NCBI RefSeq assembly: GCF_036324505.1
Contig: NC_086349.1
Location: forward strand, 19,362,247 to 19,426,246
Reading direction: 5' to 3'
Length of the DNA stretch: 64,000 nt
Source of the DNA: Eleginops maclovinus
Taxonomy: Eukaryota; Chordata; Actinopteri; Perciformes; Eleginopidae
Below the pieces are notes generated by a model. The model was not told where the DNA came from. It searched no databases and saw only the letters and a list, made by a program, of their open reading frames with translations. Below, piece by piece: positions 47,405 through 59,300 of the stretch (positions are counted from its first letter, which is position 1; every line of letters begins with the position of its first letter). A program made the translations under genes and the position numbers.

Positions 47405-49065
47405 TAAAGCTTTCTGTCTGGTCTCTTTTATTTAAAAGTAGAACACCAAAGGCCATTAATACATTTTGAATGTGCCTCTGTCCCTCAGTAAAAAAGATGC
47501 TTTGGGACGTGACTGCAAAAACTCAGTGTGGTCATTTTTTGGTACAGATGCTTTAAAAGAATCTAAATTTTCAAAATAGCATTTCAGTTAAGAGCTGCAA
47601 GACAAAAACAGCGCTGTTTTTCTTTGTGTGTACGTTTTTGTGTTGAAACAGATATGTGTGTCTTTTTTGTGGTTTGCATCTGATATAACTTTCTTTTTGA
47701 GACCATCCAGTGTTTGACTGACATCTTTTGAAGTGTGCTTAAAAAAAACAACCACTAGACTGTGCTTTAAATAAGGTTGCTTTTTGTGTTTGCTCACCAC
47801 TTAGTTTCTGCTACTTATTTGACATGTGAAATTGACTAGCTCAGGAGGATCCTCATTGTCGTGTAAAGGAAAGCAAACGTTTGATTTTATGAGCAGAACA
47901 CACCCTGTATTTTGGTGTAGCTAATACACTTTGTGAAAATGCTGTCCACTGAAACCGTCCTCTTCAAGGGTGATGAACCCCTTAAATGTGCATAATTCCA
48001 ACTGGAAAATGCTTGAATTATTTCTGTTCTGGGCATTTTAATTCATTATTCAACATTACTGAGGTTTTGAGCCATAATGCATGTCCTCCTTAGTAATTTA
48101 TTAATGTGAAACAGTTGAGCAATGTGAACCATCATTCAGTTTTTATCCCGGTGTTGCTTTCGTGCAGAAGCAGTCAAATGTGACCTGGTGTCATGTAATG
48201 TTCAGTTTGTTTTGACGCGACCGCATTTGAGGAGGAGTTTAATGTAGCACTGTCGAATTGACGAGACATGGACGAGCGTGACTTTGTTTTAAATGAGATA
48301 TTTTTGTATACATTTTGGACTGAAATGCTAACAAGCAATCGTATTTATCTTAGCGAGTGAAGTTCATTGTTTCTGTAAGAGGAGTATGTGTGAGGATTAA
48401 ATGGCTTCAGTTCTATTTTTTGTGTTGCCTTACAATCATATCTGGAAAGCTTTCAGCACATAATACAGACAAGTGTGTTTGCTTGTGTGAAAATGCTCTT
48501 TTGCTAATTAAAGTTTGTACTTTTCACGTTCAGCATCGATCTGGTTATTATTCATCAAAGACCTCTAAAATCTATTTTGCATGGTACATTTACAAAATAA
48601 CATTTAACACACTGATAGCGAGCGTCTTCCCACAACAGAATACTAACTGATACAAAACGCCTACAGACAGCATATTTTTTCTTCTGAATAACCAGAAATA
48701 CAGATGCATGTAGATGCTATCTGAACTCAAAACTGTAGCTCTTTCTCCACTAACATAAAACCGATTCTGCCACCTATTGCTACAAATTAGTTTTCTGCAT
48801 CACCTGTTTCATTTATCTGGTCATTAAATTCTTCCTACCCTGTTCAATATTTCATTAAGACATTTTCGCAGTTTTTTATGGGATATTTCTACATTTTTTC
48901 CTGGTTTATTGAATTTAACTTGAACAAAAACAAATGACTTCTCAGCAAAGCTGGTTCAGCAGGGTTATTTTATCAAACTCATTTACTGCAGCAGAAGATA
49001 TACAATATGGAATGCAAGGAACGTACTACACAGATTGTAAAAATAAAGTTCCTCTTCGTGGGAAA
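47405..49065 (+). other. nup210: Probable nup210 3'UTR
   Basis: Non-coding sequence after the stop. The strongest polyadenylation signal is AATAAA at 49042-49047, followed within about 30 nt by a GT/T-rich run, predicting an approximately 1.65 kb UTR. An ATTAAA at 48507-48512 could give a shorter form. No other coding exon is visible. Confidence 0.5.
49042..49047 (+). terminator. Candidate poly(A) signal for nup210
   Basis: AATAAA followed by GTGGGAAACTGTTTTTG, a plausible downstream GU-rich element. Other less well-placed hexamers occur, so usage needs transcript data. Confidence 0.45.
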
Positions 49066-52000
49066 CTGTTTTTGTTTTTTTACATTAACAATGGCTAAGA
49101 TCCCTTTTATGCCAAAGCATTTAGACTCTCCTTAGTCTGATGGGCTAAAGACAAACTGAGCGGATCAGGAGGCTGTCTGTCCCTCGGTCTCCCTGAGGAT
49201 CTGTAAAGGTCTGTGACACCTGATCAAATATCTCCCATCTGTCTGTGACGCTGCTCTGGACGGTCCCAGTCACTTAGCTCATTTGTATGCCCTCTGCGGC
49301 CGCCTGCATGTCAGCAAACCCTTTTCAATCTCCAGCAGGTAAGCAGAATGTGCACCACAGAATGATTTGTGAAGCAGCAGGATTTATCGTCTGAAACATT
49401 TACAGTATATGGGTTTTGTTAAAAATGTTCTTATTCGTAGGTCTGTAGTTATTTATGGGTGAACATCATTGTATTATATCAGATTGTTCTGTTTTAATAA
49501 TAATCAATCAGTTTCTAATTTGTGAAAAGCAGAATATGACCACTAAAATGTATAAGGGCCTGTGTTTAAATGCTTGTCTTAGTCTTACCATGAGTCTAAG
49601 GTTAGACAGACAGCATCAACTCATGCCTGAGAGCTGTTTATGAGGAAGCTCAGGACGGCCAGCTGTGTAGCTCAGGCTAACGCTACAGCTACTGTTCAGG
49701 GTATTCTTAAGATATTGGGGGGTTTAGGAGGAGACTGCGTGTTAACTGCTTGTTATATTGTGTAAGGAAACACATTTAACTGATTGGCTATCTGCTACAG
49801 CAGCTGCTAGGAGACAGAAGCAGCACAGCAGCAGCCTCACATTCATTTTGATTTACTTTCGGCTTCAGTTCAAATGTGATGAAATTCAAAAGTGGAAATG
49901 AACATTTTTAAATTACTCCCATGAAATGATAGTGGCATGTGGGTTTTAAACGTGACCGTGTAGTATATCTATAGCTCATTAAGGCATTCATCCGTGTTAA
50001 GCTAGAATGACACTCAATTTATTCTCTCCATTAAGGCACACAGGTTGTATAAACCCCACCTGTCAGTCTGTCGAGCTGAGAGCCATCTTGCTGCGTCCTG
50101 GGTGAAGGAAACCGCCTCTGTTCCAGATGGCTTACCGTGATCTCAGTGGAGGGGATCAATGAGGTGGGCATCGAATGAGACCTGACAAGAATAGTGAGGC
50201 TGCTCCCTCAGGATGATCAGGGCAGTGTAATAAAGGTCTCATCAGAAGGCCATTTCTTTGTGAGGAAAGTCAGAAGTTGCAGCTTTGAGCCCAATTAATG
50301 CTTAGTTAGTTATATTTCAGTAATTATTAACTGAATTATTTAATTTAATTTTAATTGGTTATATGAGTGTTTCCTCAGGAAAGGAGGAAGACTGAAGTTA
50401 AGGTTGCAGAGTTGTTATACAAAATGACACAAATGTCGATGAAAATGTAATCACGCTCCCAATCTATATTCTTGCTGTTAGGATTTGTTGCGAGAGCACC
50501 ACTGAGGAAACTCCCTAGCATAATTGGTTTTGGTCTTTATGAATTTAATTACGTTTCATGTGAATATCAGAAAGCAAATCAATTGCTTTATAGCCTTCAA
50601 TGTTCCCTCTTGTGGAACAGTTCAGATCCATCACACAAATGCACATCTATGAGGTGATTGTTGATCTCTGCAGAAAGTATTTGGCATTCTTTGAAAATAA
50701 AATAAAAATCCTTTTCCACTCTGCTGTTTAAAGGATTGTGGCATTTCTTCCATCACAGCTGGCAAATGTTTTGTAGGGCTGATATAAGAGCCCCTCCGAG
50801 TGGGTTTGCCTCAGTGCAAATATATGAGCAATTTGACAAAATAAATCTCTCTGGCTGGCAGCCGCCCTGGTACAGAACAGGCATCTGAGCGGTCAGCCAA
50901 AGGAAGAAAAGAGAGCCTAGGAGCATAATAATGACATGGATTTTTGTTTTGGAAGGCGTAAATGGTTGCTGGCATGCCTCATCCACACAAGTCAAAAGGT
51001 TCAGTACTTCCATAACTCCTAAAGCTATTATAAATTGACCAACTGAGCTGCATGAAGAAAATGCGCTACAAAAAAATAATATGGCTGATTTAGATTTAGA
51101 GTTTTCTGTGAAACTGTTTTTATCTCTTTCGTTCTCCTCTCTTTATTGTCTTTAAAATGCAAGGTCAGTAGAGGAACAGCAGCGTCAGAGCTGGAAGGGA
51201 TTCAATAGCTCACCAGAGGACACTCATGGATGTGCATGTGGGCTCATGGTTGACAGATTGTCTCCTTTCCCTGTGACACTGCTTGTAATGTGTGGCAGTT
51301 TTGTATTGCTAAGGGCACAAAACAAAGACATTAACCTCATGATGGTGTGTGCCGCTTCTGTGGTGTATAAATCTCTAGAAATTAACCAGAACTAAGGAAT
51401 TAAGCATTGCTTTTGGCAGTGTTGACACACTACACCACCCTGTGACTTTTGGCTGTTAATGGCTGTGTGCTGTATATAATTTGGGTAGCAGGTCAAGGCT
51501 CTTGCAGCGGTCCTTGACTTCATGCCATGTAGATTTGAAACCACACAAAAAAAAGTCAAAATAAATGTGGCCCATCTGTACTCCATGTCCTTAAACTGCT
51601 TCCCATAATATTTGGCTGCAGCTCTGCCTCCACATTAAATAAGTTATCACAAATCATCCAAGTGCAGCTTTCACGACGTGAAGCCTGCCATAAAGGTAAC
51701 ACCCTCAATTTCATGGATAAAGCATTCATCCTGTGTGTTTGCGCTGTGACTGCATCCAGGCATACAAAACCTCAAATCAACTTTGAACAAAATGGCAAAA
51801 GAGAATTGGGACCCCTATGAGGGAAGTGCATATGAATCTATTGTGAGTTTTTGACTTACTTTGATAAGAAAGTCATGGGGGAGCAATTCAAGACAGGGAG
51901 AAGAGAATAATGCAAACTGTCATAGCATAGACTGTATATTGCAGTCTATGGCCATAGCTCAGTCACAGTCACTGGTTCACCTCTCAGTTTCTCTGTCTGT

Positions 52001-52639
52001 AATATACTGCAAGGGTTTTTTTAATTGTAGACAGATTTTTTTCTGCTTCACAGGCTGTGTTTTCTTAAAAACGTTTCAGTTTTGGCTCCTATTTCAAAAA
52101 TAGAAATCCTACAAGAATCCTAATGGTCAAAGCAGGGCAGATGGGACTGTAATAGCCGCACATGAAACTCCAACATCAGCCTCTGTATCACAGGCAGTGC
52201 TGCAGTTGGCTCTCATACAGTACACCCATGGGACCACTGCAGCCTCCTGCCACACATAGAGAGATGTGTTGAACAGTAAACTCATTTTTTATTCAAACAC
52301 TAACCCACGCTGCTCCCTGCTATTAGGATCATTTCACTAGAGGGGGAACAGCCTGCTGCTGTTGAAACGACATTAAACAGACAGCATAGTAAACAACTCT
52401 GCAGGAGAGACGCAACACCACCAGATACAACATTAAGCAAAGGCGGAATATTTAAAGCAAAACAAAGTTGTTCTGTTTCCAAAACGAGTGCAAGAGAGGG
52501 GAGGGTTTGTGTTCGTATGCTTTCCTGCAGAAAAGAGAAAGTGACATGAGACTGTATTTTAAAGTGTAACGAGGGACACCAAATCCACCTCCCTTCATAC
52601 AGCTGCTGCAAAGCTATTGTTGCGCTCAATGCGACCTGC
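49066..52639. other. Intergenic DNA between nup210 and iqsec1
   Basis: 3.6 kb with no supported exon. Blocks around 49130-49330 and 50040-50270 are less AT-rich, non-repetitive and without coding potential, so may be conserved non-coding sequence. That is inference. Confidence 0.45.
51926..51950. repeat. Short perfect inverted repeat
   Basis: CATAGACT and AGTCTATG (8 bp each) flank a 9-nt spacer, upstream of iqsec1. Could be chance or a MITE terminus. No larger element was delimited. Confidence 0.35.
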
Positions 52640-52930
52640 AGGTTCATAAAACTTGCTAACCCCGCCCACTTGACAGCCAGAGTCTGTTTACGAAAAGTCA
52701 CCGGAGCAGCATGGAGCTAAAGGTGCCTCACAAAAAATGTCATAGCGTGCTGCCAACATGGGGGAACAGCACTTCACGGAGAGCCAGCTTCGATCCTCAT
52801 GATGTAGACTGTTACATTCTGGTTGATTGATATTTTGAAATGTACAGCTTGGGACGTGACTAGGAGCTTTTACTTTTGTGGGCTTAAAGGAGTTCTAAAC
52901 GCGCGCACAGGGTCTCTTTATCTGAATTAT
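52640..52930 (+). promoter_or_regulatory. Candidate iqsec1 promoter region
   Basis: Immediately upstream of the first iqsec1 exon. It holds a GC-box/E-box-like CCCCGCCCACTTG near 52661 and a CpG cluster (ACGCGCGC) near 52899. There is no TATA element at a convincing spacing. Position-based inference. Confidence 0.3.
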
Positions 52931-52951
52931 CACCCACACGGATTTAAAACA

Positions 52952-52996
52952 ATGGCGAGGCGTAAAAGGCGCAGCCCGATGAATTGTTGCGCTTAA
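52952..52996 (+). other. uORF in the presumed iqsec1 5'UTR
   Basis: ATG in a strong context (ACAATGG: A at -3, G at +4) opens 14 codons starting MARRKRRSP and ends TAA at 52994-52996, 70 nt before the main ATG. Relevant only if transcription starts upstream of 52952. Confidence 0.5.
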
Positions 52997-53066
52997 GCCC
53001 AGTCTGGACTACACAGAACCATCTCCCCGGCTTCTGCGATACAGCAGGGAACCACAGCGGAGCGAC

Positions 53067-53326
53067 ATGGAAAACCCAACCGAGAACCCTACCAGGGCTG
53101 TGGAATATTTGAAGGAGCTTAACAAGATCATCGAGACCCAGCAGGAGTTGCTGGAGAGGCAGAGGGAAAGGATCGAGGAGCTGGAGCAGCAAGTGTCCGA
53201 CTTGTGCTCGGAGAACGGCTGTCTGAAAGAGCAGTACCAGCGGCACCTGGCAACCTGCAGGCTCCTGCAAGGCACCAACAGCCTGCTCACCCTGGGGGCC
53301 ATAAAGGAACATATCACCCAGGAAAA
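53067..53326 (+). CDS. iqsec1: IQSEC1 (BRAG2), first coding exon, N-terminal coiled coil
   Basis: IQSEC1 is an Arf6-directed guanine-nucleotide exchange factor (IQ motif, Sec7, PH). Only the N-terminus is here. The ATG at 53067 (G at -3, G at +4) opens 86 codons: [17 protein letters not shown], then a heptad-rich stretch with [17 protein letters not shown] and [18 protein letters not shown]. This is the coiled coil shared by IQSEC1/2/3 N-terminal isoforms. The exon ends GAAAA-GTAAGA in phase 2; unspliced reading would stop at once. Paralogue choice rests on synteny, because IQSEC1 adjoins NUP210 in human. The IQ, Sec7 and PH exons lie beyond the right edge. Confidence 0.85.
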
Positions 53327-56300
53327 GTAAGACAAACCTCATCTGGAATTGTTTTTATCAAAGTTATATCATCTTTGTTGAACTGCATTATCTTCATTCA
53401 AGTATTTAAAGTTAGAATAATTTACTTGATTTAAAGTAATTATTGCTAAAGCAGAGCCCAAATAGTTCAGGTCCAACACTGCCACACCGTGATCCGCAGT
53501 TGCAACTAACGTTGGACTACTTTGCATCAGATGCTTTCACTGATATTTGCTGATGGAAAATTGGTCCCGGGATTACGCACGGAACAATTACAGGAAATGG
53601 GGTTTGTTGGACAGCATAGCTTTGACTGATCATATGCAACACATAAATTTCCCAAGCACCCAGGTAACCCCCTAGTTTCCCAACATATTAATTCCCAGTA
53701 CGGTTGATTAATGTTGCCTTTGAGAGTGTACAGTTTAGCTGTCAGTATGTACAGTATGGAATATTTAGCAGATATACACTCAGATACTCACAGTCAGATA
53801 TTTTTCAGTTTCTGTAACTTCAACAGACTGCAGTCTCAACTATGCCTTTGCACTTCAGCCCTCTGTGGTCTTAAAAAATGATTTCATCTGTGTGGACAGG
53901 CACATAAATCCATGATAAATGGAATGCAATAGCTACAAACCTGGAAAAAGGGCACTTTCTTGGGATAGATCCATTATGCAATTATGTTTGAAGGCTGGCC
54001 CTATCTGCAGGCAGTGGGTTAAGCCCCAGGCAGAGCAAAGCAGGGCAAATCTAGTGGAGCATTATATCAGGAGTGCAGTTAAAAAAAAACTTGATGTTCA
54101 GACACATCATCAGGATTACCCTCCCTGCATTGTACTGTGTTCACACTCTGTTGGTCATATCTCCAAATGGCTCAGCATGCAGACATTTAATTCAACTTTT
54201 GACAGTGGTAGATTCATTTGATCATGCTTGACCTTTGTGTCCAGGAGCGTGTTGGTGCCATGAAGATCAGTGGCAGCAAATCAATACTAATGAGTCATAG
54301 ACTGTGTGGCTTTGGTGGTTAATAAAACCAGACTCATGAGAAGAGGACGTACTATAACACTGACCTTTTTATAAATCTTTCTCGGCACTACAGAGTATTC
54401 TGTGTTATTTCTCTGGAAAATCAGTCCGTCACTATCTCTCATTCTGTACGGTCACAGTGCCTGAACACTATTTCAGTCTGGCTCTGGCAGACTGACACAG
54501 AGGTTAGTGAGGAGCCTGTGATTACCCCGATGAACCCGATGGAATATGACAGCTGTTAATCATGGAAAGTGGGGTTTATGGAGGACATTTAAGTGCAGTG
54601 AGCAATGCAGCTGTTATTAGAAAATAGTTCAACATTGGCAAAGGGTCAATTTAGCATGAAGAACATTAGGGTACATCTAGGTAATTATTAACTTTGAAAC
54701 TAAACTGTTTTGCATCCATTTATTTGCCATTCACTGAGGTCAAGTACACAGTGGCCACAGCCAATCATAGCATCCCAAATGTGTGTTTCTTAGATTCTGG
54801 TTTTCCTGAGGGATTCCCAGGATTACTCAAAGGGGTCTTTTACTAATCTGCTTTTGTTACATACTTCTGAAGGGAGGTCTGAGCAGATGCTACGATGCTC
54901 AAAAGCTCTGTTGCCTTTATTGGACATTTATTATTTTAAGCCATTCTAGGAGAGAATTTGTCAATATCCTACCTGCAAAACTAATGACATTCTTGTCAGC
55001 CTCGCTGGTAAATTGTTTTGCTAATGAAAAAATGTTAGCACCTCAAACTAAAATGCAAAGCACGGTAAACATTGAGACAATAGCATGCTGATGTTTAGTC
55101 TAAATCACTGGTGTGCCTAAATAGAGTGGCTACTGTGACAGTAGAATTTGAGATTTCTTGATACTTCATTGACGAAGATTTAAGTTATTCATCAAAATGC
55201 AATTTGTAATGCACTTGTTATTTAAAATGTTACCATATTTATTTGTGTCAATCACCTGAAACCACATTTCACAATGTTTTATAATCTGCAATTTTTTTTA
55301 TCTCCAAAGACATACTGACCTTTTTGCATTTCATAACCAATGAAAAATAAATCAGCGTTTAAAAGCCTGAATAATAACACCCTCTGTAATGAAGGAACAG
55401 GAAGTCTGCTTCCAGTCTGCTGCCAGTGACATGACAATTTTGAGTTTTTCCGACATTAAGACTAACATGTTGACATAGCTCTCTTTATGCTGTCAAGCAT
55501 GTCCTTTTCCTCTTCACATGGTGATTGTCAGACTTGGTATGTAATCAAGACCTGAAGCAGGAACAAGCAGTTAAATAAAATAACTGCTATTACCTAGCTA
55601 GTACGATGGAAAACCATTCGTAGCCCATTCAGGGCCTTGAACATCATAGGTTTGCCATAGTTTTCTATCCACAAGACACAAGTACACCAATTTAGCAAAG
55701 TCCATGCAGCTGTCAGTCACCTGTGTAAGAAATTGTTGTATAGATTAGGGGAATATGCTAATTTGCTTTCCAGCCTCAAGTTATATGTGAAGCTGGATAC
55801 CAACCACATATTTGAACGCTAAGTCTGATACTACAGTCAGTTAGCTTAGCAAGAACACTCTAAAACAAGGGGGAGTGTATTTTACTGAACTGTGGCAAGA
55901 TCTAGCTGATAAGCTCATGCTGTGTGTTAACACTTTTTATTACAAGGAAATATAGTGTGGTGATACGGGGAGTGGATAAAATAAAGCTAAATGAATTAGG
56001 AAGGAACAGCATTCACAGCCTCAGAGGACTTGCTTTACACCAAGCTGTTTTTCTGCTTTTGTAATCCTTTCTTGTGTGTTTTCAAGTTTAAATCCATTAC
56101 CTTTACGTTCTCTCTCTGTAGTGTTTAATGCATGTAGTCTGTCATGTAATATGTATAGGGGTCTAAACAATCCAGACATCTGTCTGTTGGAAGCTGTTAT
56201 CGGTCTTTGCTTCCTTTTTCTGTCTAGTATGATGTATTTGTATTGCAGTTATCTTGAACTCAGTGTGTGTTGTTTTTTCATACTTTAAGCAAATATTTGT

Positions 56301-59300
56301 ACGCTTTCAGTTCTCAATTGGCACGATGCCTATGCTATGTGACCTGATAATGGAAAGAGAGGAAGCTAGGAAAAAAAGCAGAAAATCAGTCATGTTCTGT
56401 TTTAAAACAAGTGGCAGATTACGTGTCTGCTTCTGCTACTGAAACATACATAAGATAGTTTTCTGCTACCTTGGGCTGCCTGTGAAAGGCATGTTTTTCC
56501 CTGTATGTTGCTTGTACAGTTGTTCCATCTACCCTCTTTTAGAAACAAAGTGCAGAGAACAGGAAATGTGATGCACATCTGATAGTGCAACCTGTCGTGC
56601 CAAGTCAACAGATTCCTCTGTGATCTCTGCAGAACCGGCTCCTGGGTAACATTGTTGGTCAGGTTTTAAGGATGTGGCATTGCTGTGCAGGTATTGAAAG
56701 TCACCCTAGTGTTTTCTGACCTAGGTGTAAATCAACAAACCTGTCCACTTGGTCATTTGTAACCCTAAAGTGCTGGGAGAGAAGAATCAGTCATCATCAG
56801 TTGATCGGTGTCTCTCAATTTAAAGCTAAAACTTCTTAGTTCACAGTGCCTTGAGTTCAAGTTAAAGTTCATTTTAACAGATGGTTGATTTTGCACTTTA
56901 GCAAGAATTAGCAATCAAACACCAGTTTTCTTGTGTTTATGGCTCCCGAGTTGCCTGCCTTGTCAGCCTTTTAGTCCAGATATATTTTTGCTTACCCTAT
57001 GCAGTTTGTTTTCAACAGTGCTCTACAGTTACTTGTATCCCTTGTGCTCACTTAAGAATGAAATGACAAGTGATACAAGATTAGGTTGCAAGTTTTCGAA
57101 GCACACATTAGTGATAAATGACTCTTCACAGCCAGTTAAGTCTTATTGAGTTTACTAGCTTTAGTAGGCTTTCAGCACACACACCTCGTATGTCTAGTCT
57201 GTGAATGTGATACGTTGTAAAATGAAACAAAAAGTGAAATGCCGTGAAATGTTATTTTGTGCATTATGCAGGAGAAGCTGGTGGTTTAATGTACGTGGAT
57301 CAACGGTGATCGCAACCTGTCCTGTGGGGTTTAAAGTGGAATGGTGTGCGCGAGTGCTTTCACTTCTTATCTCGTGTTGGTGGATGCATCTGCCAGTCCA
57401 TATTTAGTATTCAAACTTTTTTCTCAGGCATGGCTAGCCAACCGAGTGCAAACCATATTTGGGACGCTGATGTGATTGCTGGAGAGATAACCTCTTCAGC
57501 TGCAGTTGACAAAGAGCTGATGTGTCATTTTCTGCACAGCTTTGATTAAAAGTTAAAATTAAAAGTTTTCCCAAATGTACTAAAACAGTATCCTAAATGT
57601 GATATCTCAAATATGCTGAGGAGGGCCGTGGTGGTTAGTGGAAGTTGAGGATTTTTTCATGCAGTAATTTAATTTAGTATAAATCCCGTTGGGGAAAGAG
57701 GCATAAGTAATCAAATATTGATGACACGTCATTGCCTACTCAAACCCTCTCCCTGTTAATAACCTAATACAGCTAATAGGAATGTTTCAATGCTGATGAA
57801 TGAACAGCAAAGCTCTTGAGTTGTTGATTATGTGCCAGATCTCAGACAGGATGTACGTCATAGTGTGACAAAAAAAATAAGAGCTAAAAATAAGCAAACA
57901 AATATTAAAAGATTAACCGCATGCAGTGCAAACAGTTATCCGTTTTATGTAGGGTGGTTTTCATTCGTTGCATGTATTCAGTTGCAAATAAGCTATCATT
58001 GCTTTGATGCTGAAGACCTGCAGTTAAATGTGTTTGGAAAGTTAAATCAGCTGCAGGATTATTCAAACACAAGATTTTGGAAGATGAGTTTTTGAAAAAC
58101 ATGTGTTTTCAGTTCAAGCGGTGATCCGTTTAAGTATTTAGGTGATATTAATGCCTCTTTCATTGCTGTTTTGGGGCTTGTTGGAGGGTTAGGGTTAGTA
58201 CGTTTAAAATGGGTTATGATTCCTTAATATATGTTGGATTTATTTTCCCTATCTTTGCATAACCGTAGAGATGAAACTATTGGTTGATTATTCAGTTTGA
58301 GAAAAGTAAAAAAACGGAAACTCTTTTGAATGAATTAGTCAAAAGAGTAATACGTATTTGCTCGTTCCTGCTTCTCAAATTTGAGGAGCTGTTGCTTTTC
58401 ATTTTTCTCCAATTTCTGTTAACTTATTAACACCAGGCTTTAGACTGTTGGTCAGTCTTATACATTTGAGGGCACCATCATCTGAATATTACCTTTGATA
58501 GACAAAGAAGAGAAACATATATGGAATTTGATTTAATAAATTGTAGATACTTCGCTGAAATTCAAATTAAAAAATACAAATAAAATTGTTGCATATGTAG
58601 GTACATGTAAAGCTGTTAATTTACTGTTACACTGTTGTTTTGATCTTATTGATCTGAATTATTGTTGGTATGAAAGGTGATTCAGTATATGTCATTCATC
58701 TCATTACAACAGTGATCTGTGTTAACATTGATGTTGCACAGTACTTCCTGATGAGATGGAATAGAGCCAGAGGAGTTAATAGTCGGGAGGAGTTAATCAA
58801 TAGATATTGAAGTATTTGATAGAGGTTCTTTTAGGTTTTTGATATTGTCTTGTTCTGAATTATGTCTCTGAAGTCTCTGGTGTTTTATTCTTCACCATAA
58901 TTTGTTGCCTAAAGAACCTCAAGTGCCCTCACTAAGTCCCCTGGATAGAGCCTGTAGGCTGGAGATTGGCACGGTCATAAATAGTTCAACCCCAGCCAGT
59001 GTAATGCCTTTAGCATGTGTTTTGGGACCCCTTGGCAGAAAATAATAGCATGATGGAGAAGCTGTTTCTCATGGCTGGCGGCGTCCACTAATTTACCCAG
59101 CGATCTGCTGAACAACCATTGTGCCAAACCAAATTTACGAGCACACAAACTCCCACTCTCCAGCGGAGCCCCCTCTAATGGAATACCCCTCCTAGATTAA
59201 TGGCCAAGCAGGGATGATTTGCATTCAGACCCACCTATAATTCTCTAGCAATGTCCAAAGAAAAATTTCAACATGCACTCAAAATCAACTGCAGGCTGCC

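Noticed and set aside
52944..53342. 132- and 108-codon minus-strand frames opposite iqsec1 exon 1
   Set aside because: Leu/Gln-rich and Ser/Cys-rich products arise from reading the coiled-coil exon backwards. No independent evidence of a gene.
58184..58200. Telomere-like GGGTTAGGGTTAG
   Set aside because: Only two units in an intron; too short to be an interstitial telomeric array.
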